NCBI RefSeq assembly: GCF_001556045.1 | Contig: NZ_LSIC01000177.1 | Span: forward strand, 8,285 to 72,284 | Reading direction: 5' to 3' | Length of the DNA stretch: 64,000 nt | From: Bradyrhizobium sp. CCH5-F6 | Lineage (GTDB): Bacteria > Pseudomonadota > Alphaproteobacteria > Rhizobiales > Xanthobacteraceae | Shown: positions 17,558-26,227 of the stretch, one piece after another | How positions within the stretch are numbered: the stretch's first letter is position 1 | Layout: every line of letters begins with the position of its first letter | Translations under genes and position numbers: made by a program | Notes under the pieces: model-generated | Database searches by the model: none | Told to the model about the DNA's origin: nothing | What the model saw: the letters and a program-made list of their open reading frames with translations, nothing else

Positions 17558-20500
17558 TCCGGTTGCTCCTCGAATACGCCGTGGCGGGGCTTGCCGTCAT
17601 TCCCTTTGCGCAGCCAGGCGAAGAGATAGGGCACGATCAGCAATGTCGTCGGGGTCGCGAACAGCAGCCCGCCGATGACGGCACGCGCGAGCGCCGCGTT
17701 CTGCTCCTCCCCCGGGCCTCCGATCGCCATCGGGATCATGCCCACGATCATCGCGGCGGCCGTCATCAGCACGGGGCGTATTCGGGTGCGGCCTGCACTC
17801 AGTGCAGCCTCGAACGCGGACTGCCCGTTCAACTGCGCCTCACGCGCGAAGGTCACGAGCAGGATCGAGTTGGCCGACGCGACGCCCACCGCCATGATCG
17901 CGCCCATCAGCGAAGGCACGTTCAGTGTCGTGCCGGTGATGAACAGCATCGTCACGATACCGCACAACGTTGCCGGCAACGCCATGATGACGACGAAGGG
18001 GTCGCCGAAATTCTGGTAGTTCACGACCATCAGCATGTAGACCAGGATGGCGGCGAACAGCAGCCCGATCCCGAGATCGCGGAACGACTGGTGCATGCTT
18101 TCGATCTGTCCCAGCACCTGAATGGAATTTCCCGGCTGGAGTTGCTTGCGAAGCGTCGTCGTCACCTTGTCGATATCGGCCGCGACGCTGCCGAGATCGC
18201 GGCCCTGCACGCTCGCATAGACATCGTACACCGGCTGCACATTGGCCTGGTTCAAATTGGTCGGCACAGTGCCGCGCTTGAACGTCGCGACATTGCTGAG
18301 CAGACCAGGTACCGTCTGCCCGCTCGCCGCGAGCGAGGTCGAGACCGGCGTGTTTCCCAGCGCGTTGAGCGAGTTATCCCTGTACTCCGGCGTCTGAACG
18401 GCGAGATAATAGGGGATGCCCGACGTCGGATCGGTCCAGAAGTTCGGCGAGACCTGGGCCGACGAACCGAGGCTGACATTGATGTTGGTCGCCACCGTGC
18501 TGGCATTCAGTCCGAGTTGCGCGGCCCTGGTGCGGTCGATGTCGGCGTAGAATGCGGGAGCGTCGACCTCCTGCTGAAGATGCGCATCGACGATGCCCGG
18601 AATGCCCGCCAGGTTCTTCTGCAGTTCCTTCGCCACCGCCAGGTTGTTGGCGCCGTAGCCGACGGTACGCACGTCGATCTGCGCCGGCAGGCCGAAATTC
18701 AGGATCTGGGTGACGATATCGGCCGCCTGGAAATAGAAGACGTCCTCGGGAAATGCCGCCGGCAAGACTTGACGCAGCTTCTTGACGTAGTCGGCGGTCG
18801 GCTTGTGGCCTTCCTTCAACGATATGAGGATCGTGCCGTCGTTCACCCCGATCGTCGAACCGTCGGTGAATGCCAGATTATAGGAGCGCGCCGGAAGCCC
18901 GATATTGTCGACGATCAGCGCCCGGTCCTTTTCCGGAATGACCTTGCGGATCTTGTCCTCGACCGCCTGGAAGATCGCCTCGGTGCTCTCGATGCGCGTC
19001 CCGGCTGGCGCCCGCACATGGAGCTGGATCTGACCGCCGTCGATCAGCGGGTAGAAGTCGCGGCCCACGCAGACGAACATCACGCCCCCGAGTGCCAGCA
19101 CGAACACCGCGACGACCGGCACGATCCTGCGACGCCGGAGCAGGGTCGTCAGAAGCCCGGAATAGCCGTTGCGCAGGCGCTCGAAGCCGCGCTCGAACAT
19201 GGCTGACGCCCTGGAGAACGCGCCGGACGGCCTCTCGCCGTCGCCATGGCGGCGCTCGCTTTTCAACAGCAGGCCGATCGTGATCGGCGTGAGTGTCCGC
19301 GACAGCCCGTACGACGCCAGCATCGCAAACACCACCGCGAGGCCGAGCGGCGTGAAGAGGTACTTGGCCGGTCCTTCGAGGAACACGACGGAAGTGAAGA
19401 CGCAGCTGATGGCGAGCGTGGAGACCAGCGTCGGCACGGCGATCTCGGCCGCGCCGTGCAGGGTCGCCTCCGACAGCGGCAGCCCCTCCTCGGTCCACAG
19501 CCGATGCGTGTTCTCGATCGTCACCGTGGAATCGTCGACCAGGATGCCCACGGCGAGGGCCAGGCCGCCCAGCGTCATCGTGTTGAGCGTCTCGCCCAGG
19601 AAATGCAGGACGATCAGCGAAGAGAGCATCGCGAGCGGGATCGAGATCAGGACCACGAGCGTGGAGCGCCAAGACCCCAGGAACACGAGGATCATCAGCG
19701 CCGTGAGGCCGGCCGAGATTGCGCCTTCGCGCAGCACGCCGTTGACCGAATGCGTGACGAAGACCGACTGATCGAACAATTCGTTGATCTTCAGTCCGGC
19801 CGGGGCGGACGCTCGAATCGACTTCAATGCGTGCTTGACGCCGTTGACAACGGCGAGCGTCGAGGCGTTGCCGTTCTTGATCACGCTGAGCAGAACTGCG
19901 CGCTGACCGTCTTCGCGAACGATGTTCTGCTGGACCTGGGACCCGTCGCGGACCTGGGCAACATCCTTCAGCAGGATGGTCGCGCCGTTCGCGAACTTGA
20001 CCGGGATCATGTTGAGATCCTTGATCGAGGCCGGCGTCGCGTTGGTCAGAACGGCGTACTGGGTATTGCCGATCTTCGCCGTACCGGTCGGCAACGTCAG
20101 GTTCTGGGTGTTCACGGCATTGACGATGTCGAGCGGCGTCAACCCGCGCGACAGAAGCTTGTTCGGGTCGATGTCGACCATGATCTGGCGGTACTTGCCG
20201 CCCGCAGGCGTCGGCAGCGTCACGCCGGGAACCGGGGCGAGCTGCTGTCGGATCCGGTAGATGCCGAAGTCGTATAATTGCTTCTCGTCGAGCTTGTCGG
20301 ATTGGAGGCTGAGCTGCAGCACCGGCACGCTCGAGGCGTTGAACTGCACGATGACCGGCGGCTGGATCCCCGGCGGCATCAGGGCGCGGATCGCGTTGGT
20401 CGCGGAGACGATCTGCGAGATCGCGAGATCGAGGTTGACGTCCGGCTGGAAATAGATCTTCTGAACCGACAGGCCGTTGAGCGTCTGTGCCTCGATATTC

Positions 20501-20736
20501 TTGATGCCGCTGACGTTGGCGCTGATCGAGTACTGGCTATACGTGCTGACGCGCTGCTCCATCTCCGGCGTCGACAGGCCGGTATAGCTCCAGATCACAG
20601 TGACGACCGGGATGCGGATCTCGGGAAAGATGTCCGTCGGCATCGACCAGACCGCGATGCCGCCGAGAAACAGGATCAGCGCCGCGAGCACATAGAACGT
20701 GTGCGGAAAGCGGAGCGCAAAGCGGACAATTCCCAT
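17554..20736 (-). CDS. RND efflux transporter permease
   Basis: The ATG at 20736 (MGIVRFALRFPHTFYVLAAL) gives 1060 aa, standard for RND pumps; a TTG 69 bp upstream is less likely. The expected twelve-helix plan with two large periplasmic loops is present. TM1 precedes TDIFPEIRIPVVTVIWSYTG, the TM4 region has LALAVGILVDDSTVTIENTH, and the C-terminal GAIMAVGVASANSILLVTFA is intact. It uses proton-motive force to expel hydrophobic or ionic compounds. The substrate cannot be read; TDIFPEI-type pumps include both multidrug and metal-linked members. It is the first gene of a three-gene operon. Confidence 0.92.
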   Translation of the reverse strand: MGIVRFALRFPHTFYVLAALILFLGGIAVWSMPTDIFPEIRIPVVTVIWSYTGLSTPEMEQRVSTYSQYSISANVSGIKNIEAQTLNGLSVQKIYFQPDVNLDLAISQIVSATNAIRALMPPGIQPPVIVQFNASSVPVLQLSLQSDKLDEKQLYDFGIYRIRQQLAPVPGVTLPTPAGGKYRQIMVDIDPNKLLSRGLTPLDIVNAVNTQNLTLPTGTAKIGNTQYAVLTNATPASIKDLNMIPVKFANGATILLKDVAQVRDGSQVQQNIVREDGQRAVLLSVIKNGNASTLAVVNGVKHALKSIRASAPAGLKINELFDQSVFVTHSVNGVLREGAISAGLTALMILVFLGSWRSTLVVLISIPLAMLSSLIVLHFLGETLNTMTLGGLALAVGILVDDSTVTIENTHRLWTEEGLPLSEATLHGAAEIAVPTLVSTLAISCVFTSVVFLEGPAKYLFTPLGLAVVFAMLASYGLSRTLTPITIGLLLKSERRHGDGERPSGAFSRASAMFERGFERLRNGYSGLLTTLLRRRRIVPVVAVFVLALGGVMFVCVGRDFYPLIDGGQIQLHVRAPAGTRIESTEAIFQAVEDKIRKVIPEKDRALIVDNIGLPARSYNLAFTDGSTIGVNDGTILISLKEGHKPTADYVKKLRQVLPAAFPEDVFYFQAADIVTQILNFGLPAQIDVRTVGYGANNLAVAKELQKNLAGIPGIVDAHLQQEVDAPAFYADIDRTRAAQLGLNASTVATNINVSLGSSAQVSPNFWTDPTSGIPYYLAVQTPEYRDNSLNALGNTPVSTSLAASGQTVPGLLSNVATFKRGTVPTNLNQANVQPVYDVYASVQGRDLGSVAADIDKVTTTLRKQLQPGNSIQVLGQIESMHQSFRDLGIGLLFAAILVYMLMVVNYQNFGDPFVVIMALPATLCGIVTMLFITGTTLNVPSLMGAIMAVGVASANSILLVTFAREAQLNGQSAFEAALSAGRTRIRPVLMTAAAMIVGMIPMAIGGPGEEQNAALARAVIGGLLFATPTTLLIVPYLFAWLRKGNDGKPRHGVFEEQPE

Positions 20737-20876
20737 GATGACGACCGATCGGAGCAGGTTGCGCGAGATATCAGGCCAGTTGGCGATCGACGCGCTGCGT
20801 TGCAAATGAAAAGGAGTTCAGGCACCCCGAGTCTTTGGGCCGCCTCCCGGTCGAAGCATCGCCGCGTCGCGGGCGT

Positions 20877-21878
20877 TCAGGGCGCGGCGACCTCCTCGAG
20901 CCGCGAGCGCAGGACACGGCCGGGACGGTCGCCCGCCATCGAGGCTCGCGATGCACTCTGCTCTCGTCCGCGAGCGAGCGCCGCAACCTGCGTGGCACGG
21001 ATGGTCGCCTGCTTCACCTTCGCAAACGCGCGGATCTCGATCTGGCGAACGCGTTCGCTGGAGATCGAAAGCTCGCGGGCGAGCTGATCGAGAGTCGGGG
21101 GGCGCTCCGCCAATCTCCTTGCCTCGATCACTCGCCGCTCGCGCCCCGTGAGGCCATTCAGCGCAACGCGCAGGGCGTCGGCCTGACGCTCCATCTGATC
21201 CCGATCGGCAAGGACGGTCTCGGCGTCATTCGCCTCATCCACCAGCAGGGCCTCCCACTCGGTACTCTGCTCATCGCCGCCAACCCGCGCATTCAGCGAG
21301 AGGTCGCCGTGCAGGCGGCAATCCATTTCGATCACGTCGCGTGCCGAAACTTCAAGGTTCGCGGCGATTACCTCGGCGACATCGGGCGTCAGCCTCGCCG
21401 TCCCGTCCCTGTTGACCTTTCTCATCTCGCCGCGAAGACGGAAAAACAGCTTCTTCTGGGCAGCCGTCGTTCCGATCTTGACCAGCGACCAGGAGCGCAG
21501 GATGTATTCGTGAATGGCGGCCTTGATCCACCACGTCGCATAGGTGGAAAATCGCGAGTTTCTCCCCGGCTCGAACCGGGACGCGGCAATCACCAACCCG
21601 AGATTGGCCTCGGCCGTGAGATCGGCGAAGGGGAGACCGTATCCCCTGTAAGTCCGGGCGACCTTGGCGGCGAGCCGGAGATGGCTGGTGACGAGCGCGT
21701 TCGCGGCCTCGCTGTCCCTCGTCTCCTGCCAGCGACGCGCGAGCTCCTGCTCCTGCTCCCGCTCGAGCAGCTGATACCGGCCGATGACGGCGGAATATGC
21801 ATTGAAAACACCGGCCGCCGTCCGTCGGCCCGGCGCGTCCATATCGATCTTGTTCAAACCCGCTTGGTGCGTTGACAT
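20877..21878 (-). CDS. rpoH: RpoH-type (sigma-32) RNA polymerase sigma factor
   Basis: The ATG at 21878 (MSTHQAGLNKIDMD) has GGAG eight bases upstream and gives 333 aa; a start at 21899 is possible. Region 2 reads LRLAAKVARTYRGYGLPFADLTAEANLGL and RFSTYATWWIKAAIHEYILRS. The RpoH box QKKLFFRLR follows, and region 4.2 is TLDQLARELSISSERVRQIE. The RpoH box separates it from RpoD. Alphaproteobacteria often carry several rpoH copies with different stress roles. It lies just upstream of the efflux operon on the same strand, about 140 bp apart, and may be co-regulated with it. Confidence 0.88.
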   Translation of the reverse strand: MSTHQAGLNKIDMDAPGRRTAAGVFNAYSAVIGRYQLLEREQEQELARRWQETRDSEAANALVTSHLRLAAKVARTYRGYGLPFADLTAEANLGLVIAASRFEPGRNSRFSTYATWWIKAAIHEYILRSWSLVKIGTTAAQKKLFFRLRGEMRKVNRDGTARLTPDVAEVIAANLEVSARDVIEMDCRLHGDLSLNARVGGDEQSTEWEALLVDEANDAETVLADRDQMERQADALRVALNGLTGRERRVIEARRLAERPPTLDQLARELSISSERVRQIEIRAFAKVKQATIRATQVAALARGREQSASRASMAGDRPGRVLRSRLEEVAAP

Positions 21879-22093
21879 GCTCTGCTCCAACTTTCTCATC
21901 GACGAACGGAACGTAAGAGCCTTCCGAAGGCCGGCACCAGTAAATTGGACTTAACAAGCCTGAATTCGCTTTCAGAGAACTCGACGTTCTTTTCGCTTCG
22001 CACGTCTCGCGCGCGGCAGCGATGGTCACATCGACGCGAGGCTGGCGTGAAGCAGGCGACGGAGTTGGATGCAGTGGCGTCCCGTTCTGCTTC

Positions 22094-23449
22094 TCACAGC
22101 GGGGCGAGGATCTCCACCCGTCCGCCGGGCGCCGGACAGACGGTCAGGCGGAAGCCGTGCAGCTTGACGATCGCGGCGACGAGGCTCAGCCCCAGTCCGA
22201 CGCCGGGCGTATTGCGCATCTTGTCGGAACGATAGAACCGCCGCAGCACCGCCTCGCGCTCCCCCTCGCCGATGCCGGGGCCGGTATCGCTCACGCGCAC
22301 GAGCGCGACCGTCTCCGCAGACACAAGCTCGAGCGTCACTCGCCCGCCCGCAGGAGTGAATTTCACGGCGTTGTCCACCAGATTGGCGATCGCCTCGAAC
22401 AGCAGATCCCGGTCACCGCGCACCTGGAGCTTGCGATGGATATTGACGCCGAGCGCGATGGCCTTGTCTTCGGCGATCGGCTCGTAGACGTCGCACACCT
22501 GCCGCAGGATTTCGTCGAGCGCGACGTCGCCGAAACCGGACGTGCGGCTGCTGCTCTCGATTTCGGCAAGACGCAGCAGCGCGGTGATGATCGCGAGCGA
22601 CTGGTCGATGCCGGCGATGGCCTTGTCCACGGTGTTCTGAAGGTCCTCCAGCGTGGCCGCGTGCGTCCGGCCGCGCTCCAGCGCGAGGCGAACCCGCGTG
22701 AGCGGCGTTCGGAGGTCGTGGGCGATGTCGTTGCCGACGCCGGCAAGCGCGGTGATCGTGGTCTCCATCTCGTCGAGCATGCCGTTGACGATCCCGGCGA
22801 GCCGCGCGAACGGATCGTCCGCATCGGCCTGTGGAAGCCGCTCGCGGAGATCGCCGGCCACGATGCGCTGAACGTGCCGGCTCACCTGCTCGACGCGTCG
22901 CTGAGCACGGATGCTCAGCCAGGCTCCAGCGAGCAGGCAGAGGCAGAATGCCGGCAGCAGGCCCAGCAACAGCGCCTGCCCGACGACGAGGGATATCTCG
23001 CGCGTCTCGTCGACATTCCTCCCCAGCACGAGGATGTGTCCGCTGCCGAGCCGTTTGCCCGCGGCCTTGACGACGGCATCGCCAGCCAACGGCGGCCCGA
23101 CCCCGGCGAGCCGGACGCTCCGGACGGGCCCGCCGAGATCGAGACGCGGCGGCAATCGCTCGATGTTTCCGACGAGCCGATTGCCGGCCGCATCGAACAG
23201 GCCTGCATATTGCACGCCCCTGGAATCCTGCCTGAGATGATCGGAAATCGCGTCATCGAGGCGGCTAGGCGGCAGCTCGGCCATGAAGTCGAGCTGTGTC
23301 GCGATCATGCGGTCAGACCGCATGACGAGGTAATCGTCGATCTTCCAGTAGATGAAGGCGAACAGCCCGGCGACGAACAGCGCCAGCGCGACTGCCGCCG
23401 CCGCGATCCATAGGAACGTGTTGGAACGAATGAACTCCATCCGACGCAT
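22094..23449 (-). CDS. Sensor histidine kinase
   Basis: The 451-aa membrane kinase has TM1 at about 13-35, a periplasmic sensor of about 115 residues, TM2 at about 155-178 and a HAMP linker at about 180-232. The phosphorylated His244 lies in GNDIAHDLRTPLTRVR. The catalytic domain shows the N box ANLVDNAVKF, G1 DTGPGIGEGE and G2 GVGLGLSLVAAI. It would phosphorylate the response regulator encoded 16 bp upstream in the same operon. The signal is unknown; the periplasmic part has no domain I can name. Confidence 0.92.
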   Translation of the reverse strand: MRRMEFIRSNTFLWIAAAAVALALFVAGLFAFIYWKIDDYLVMRSDRMIATQLDFMAELPPSRLDDAISDHLRQDSRGVQYAGLFDAAGNRLVGNIERLPPRLDLGGPVRSVRLAGVGPPLAGDAVVKAAGKRLGSGHILVLGRNVDETREISLVVGQALLLGLLPAFCLCLLAGAWLSIRAQRRVEQVSRHVQRIVAGDLRERLPQADADDPFARLAGIVNGMLDEMETTITALAGVGNDIAHDLRTPLTRVRLALERGRTHAATLEDLQNTVDKAIAGIDQSLAIITALLRLAEIESSSRTSGFGDVALDEILRQVCDVYEPIAEDKAIALGVNIHRKLQVRGDRDLLFEAIANLVDNAVKFTPAGGRVTLELVSAETVALVRVSDTGPGIGEGEREAVLRRFYRSDKMRNTPGVGLGLSLVAAIVKLHGFRLTVCPAPGGRVEILAPL

Positions 23450-23465
23450 CGATCCGCCTCGGCTT

Positions 23466-24143
23466 TCAGCGAACCCGCAGGATGAACCCCGATCCGCGAA
23501 CGTTGTGAATGAGCTGCGCTTCGCCAGGGCCGTCGACCTTGTGCCGGAGACGGCCCATGTGCACGTCGATGAGATTAGTTGTCGCCGGCACGAACTTGTA
23601 GTTCCAGACCTCCTCGAGCAGCATCGCGCGCGTCAGCAGCTGATCGCTCCGCCGCATCATGTATTCGAGCAGGCGGAATTCTCGCGGCAGCAGATCGATC
23701 TCGCGCTCGCCGCGCCGCGCCGTCCGCTCGATCAGGTCCAGCTCGAGCGGCCCGGCATGCAGCGTGGTCTCGCGGCTGTCGATCGGACGGCGCAGCAGCG
23801 CCTCCACCCGCGCGACGAGCTCGATCAGTGCGAACGGCTTGGTGAGATAGTCGTCTCCGCCGACTCGCAATCCGCGCACCCTGTCGTCGACTGCGCCGAG
23901 CGCGCTCAGCACCAGCACCGGGGTCCTGACCTGATCCTTGCGCAAGGCCTCGATGACGGTGAGCCCGTCCATTCCGGGCAGCATGCGGTCGACGATCAGC
24001 GCGTCGGGAGACGATTCCCGCGCATAGTCGAGTCCCCCGATGCCGTCGGGCGCCCATCGCACCTCGAACCCGTGCTCGGTGAGCTCGGACACGATCGCGT
24101 CGGCGGTCTCGGTGTCGTCCTCGATCAGGAGAATTTGCGTCAT
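23466..24143 (-). CDS. OmpR-family response regulator
   Basis: The ATG at 24143 (MTQILLIEDDTETAD) gives 225 aa; the longer frame adds an Arg-rich tail unlike the family. The receiver domain has the acidic pair EDD at 8-10, phospho-acceptor Asp52 in ALIVDRMLPG and Lys in YLTKPFALIEL. The C-terminal winged helix includes RAMLLEEVWNYKFVPATTNLIDVHMGRLRHKV. It pairs with the kinase gene directly downstream. Targets are unknown, but the efflux operon and the exported-protein genes nearby are candidates. Confidence 0.92.
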   Translation of the reverse strand: MTQILLIEDDTETADAIVSELTEHGFEVRWAPDGIGGLDYARESSPDALIVDRMLPGMDGLTVIEALRKDQVRTPVLVLSALGAVDDRVRGLRVGGDDYLTKPFALIELVARVEALLRRPIDSRETTLHAGPLELDLIERTARRGEREIDLLPREFRLLEYMMRRSDQLLTRAMLLEEVWNYKFVPATTNLIDVHMGRLRHKVDGPGEAQLIHNVRGSGFILRVR

Positions 24144-24609
24144 GGTGCTGGCCCCACGAGCTGCGAGACGAGACCGACGGCGCCGCACGGGTTCGCTGGT
24201 CCGGGACGACATGGTCAACGTCTTTCCCGGCGGAACACACAGCGGAGGACCGTCATGCGATGCGCCACAGGCTCGTTACCTAGATAGTCCCGCGCAAGAC
24301 CGAGCACCATTAAATATCGTGTTAGGAAATCCGGTCGCGCCGCCGGCGGCAGCGGCGCGCAGGCGTCCGGATCTGCCGTTGCCGCGATCATCTCTCGTCT
24401 CCCTGCAGCAGGACGCCTTCACACTTATGTAGTTCGCCGCCCGATGGTAGGCGCCGGCATCGCAAACCTTGCGGGTTTGCACGACAACGCCGCAATCACG
24501 GGCCGTTGATGACCGGTGAGCATTTCGTGCGTTTGGTTCCCGCGGGGCCGTTCGCACCTCATGTTGCAAGCCGGCATGGACTGGCTGCTGTCATATAAGG
24601 AGAATCCCC
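24144..24609. other. Intergenic region between response regulator and exported-protein genes
   Basis: I see no credible gene in these 466 bp. A small hairpin lies at 24462-24480, where GCAAACC pairs with GGTTTGC around a 5-base loop. Promoters for the leftward two-component operon and the rightward exported-protein gene must lie here, but no clear -35/-10 pair stands out. Confidence 0.4.
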
Positions 24610-24855
24610 ATGACCACCCTCAAGCTGTTCTCGACCGGACTGATCGCAATCGCGATGCTCGCCGGACCCGCCATGGCGCGTACGAACCACACCGTCGCAC
24701 GATCATCCGCCATGCAAGCCGAGCCGGTCGCATCCCAGGGGCTCGTCTATCAGGGCGGTAGCGCCTGCGTTCCGGCGCCGCGCGTCGGCGCGTTCGCGAC
24801 GGCGCCGTGGACCGGCAACAACGTTCCCTGCGAGCCGGGCACCGGCGGCCTCTGA
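24610..24855 (+). CDS. Small exported protein of unknown function
   Basis: The 81-aa product has AAGGAGA 7-8 bases before the ATG. Residues 1-23 are a signal peptide (MTTLKLFSTGLIAIAMLAGP, cleavage after AMA). The mature part carries two Cys, in SACVPAPRV and NVPCEPGTG, which could form one disulfide bond. I recognise no family. An intrinsic terminator follows about 50 bases after the stop, so it is probably a single-gene transcript. Confidence 0.65.
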   Translation: MTTLKLFSTGLIAIAMLAGPAMARTNHTVARSSAMQAEPVASQGLVYQGGSACVPAPRVGAFATAPWTGNNVPCEPGTGGL

Positions 24856-24902
24856 TTTCCGACGATGGCGCGGTCGGGCGAACGGCCCGGCCGTCCGCAG
24901 CA

Positions 24903-24932
24903 GGCGGGCCCAATATCGGGCCCGCCTTTTCC
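24903..24932 (+). terminator. Intrinsic terminator
   Basis: GGCGGGCCC and GGGCCCGCC form a perfect 9-bp GC-rich stem with an AATATC loop, followed by TTTT and then CCTTTT. It ends transcription of the small exported-protein gene at 24610-24855. Confidence 0.85.
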
Positions 24933-25116
24933 TTTTGCGAAGCGCGTCAATTCCAGCCAGATCGTTTCGCTCCTGCGCCGCTCTCCGCGTCTGACATCGA
25001 ATTCAATGGGATCGTCCCGCGAGGTCCCTATCTCCTTTCATGACGGGGGCTTTCCGACGGCACGAGGCTGCAGCGATGGCAATCGGCCGGGCATACGGAC
25101 ACGAAAGGAATCTCAC

Positions 25117-25497
25117 ATGAAACGAGCATTGATGATCCTGGCGACGGCGGCACTTGCATCGGCGCTGACGGTCGGAACGGCCGAGGCTCGCGGCGGTGGC
25201 GGCGGCCACGGCGGCTTCGGCGGTGGCGGCTTCGGCGGACATGCGGGCTTTGGCGGCGGCGCACATTTCGGCGGCATGGGACATGCCGGCGGATTCGGCG
25301 GCGGCCGGTTCGGCGGTGGCACGCGGTTCGGCGGAGAACACCTCGGCTTCGGCGGCCATGTCGGCGGCCTGCGCCAGCACGCGTTTCACCGCTACGGCGG
25401 CTTCGTCCCCGGATATGGTTTCTACGGCGCCTATCCGGATTGCTATGACTGGTACGAGCTGCATCCCGCCCAGCCGCTCCCCCTGAGCTGCAGCTAG
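25117..25497 (+). CDS. Glycine/histidine-rich exported protein
   Basis: The ATG at 25117 has AAGGAA upstream and gives 126 aa; an upstream extension of the frame has no signal sequence. The signal peptide ends near AEA at residue 24. Residues 25-85 are a repeat of short GGxGG, GGFGG and GGHxGG units with interspersed His and Phe. A Tyr-rich tail with YGAYPDCYDWYEL and two Cys follows. Such proteins are common exported proteins in rhizobia with no proven function. Metal binding through His is possible but not shown. Confidence 0.7.
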   Translation: MKRALMILATAALASALTVGTAEARGGGGGHGGFGGGGFGGHAGFGGGAHFGGMGHAGGFGGGRFGGGTRFGGEHLGFGGHVGGLRQHAFHRYGGFVPGYGFYGAYPDCYDWYELHPAQPLPLSCS

Positions 25498-25549
25498 GCC
25501 CAAGTCGGGCGCGGATCAGATCGTCAGACTGCCGCCCGAGGCTGCCGCA

Positions 25550-26131
25550 TTGCTCGAGACTGCACTCGGCCATCTCCTTCGGGGCGAACGCGTCGCCGTC
25601 GTCGCCGAAGATCAAGAACTCAGTCCGAACGACGCGGCAGATATCCTTGGGATCTCCCGGCCTCTCGTCGTGCATCGCATGGACTCTGGCGATCTGCCCT
25701 TCCGATATGTCGGCAAGCACCGCCGTACGAAGGTACAGGATGTGTTGACGCTGAAGGCGAAGATGGAGGTCCTTGCTGCCGATGCAGAGGAAAACGAACT
25801 GACCGTGAGGAGGTCGACGAAGAGCAACTCCTCCAACCGCGCCTCCGCGCCAAAGAATGTCGATCAACTCGTTCTTGGCACGACCAACGCTCCATACCGC
25901 CGGGCGATCACATCCCCTGATCTCGTGGCCCGCCTCAGATCGAGGGACTGGCAAAACTGGATCGCACACGTCGTCACGTTTTTCACGGAGGTGCGACCTG
26001 AACTCGTTTTGCAGTTCGCGCGGCTTCACGGCATTCGCATCAAGGATTTGTCTGCCGCCTATCGATCGATGAAGTCGGCCACTGGCGAGACCAGCCCTGC
26101 ATTGGAGCGCGCACTTGAGCGGCTGGCGTAG
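25550..26131 (+). CDS. Excisionase/antitoxin-type HTH protein, start uncertain, possibly decayed
   Basis: The N-terminal part has a MerR/excisionase-like helix-turn-helix: LSPNDAADILGISRPLVVHRMDSG followed by LPFRYVGKHRRTKVQDVL, as in antitoxins paired with PIN-domain toxins. Family-like sequence (IVRLPPEAAALLETAL) reaches upstream of the only in-frame start, a TTG at 25550, and no ATG or GTG precedes it. The original 5' end therefore seems lost. The C-terminal 110 residues are unlike such antitoxins and I do not recognise them. No PIN-domain toxin follows. The 194-aa frame is open, so it may still be made. Confidence 0.5.
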   Translation: MLETALGHLLRGERVAVVAEDQELSPNDAADILGISRPLVVHRMDSGDLPFRYVGKHRRTKVQDVLTLKAKMEVLAADAEENELTVRRSTKSNSSNRASAPKNVDQLVLGTTNAPYRRAITSPDLVARLRSRDWQNWIAHVVTFFTEVRPELVLQFARLHGIRIKDLSAAYRSMKSATGETSPALERALERLA

Positions 26132-26227
26132 GCTCCTTGGTCGAACGCTCGATGGGCTTGCTGGCCTGGCGCGGCAGGGGCGGCCTGTGCCCGACTGGGT
26201 CCTGGGTGGTGGCACGGGAGACCACCC

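Noticed and set aside
17353..19206. 617-aa forward ORF opposite the RND operon
   Set aside because: It is Arg/His/Asp-rich shadow coding of a strongly supported reverse-strand pump; GC-rich genomes give long antisense frames.
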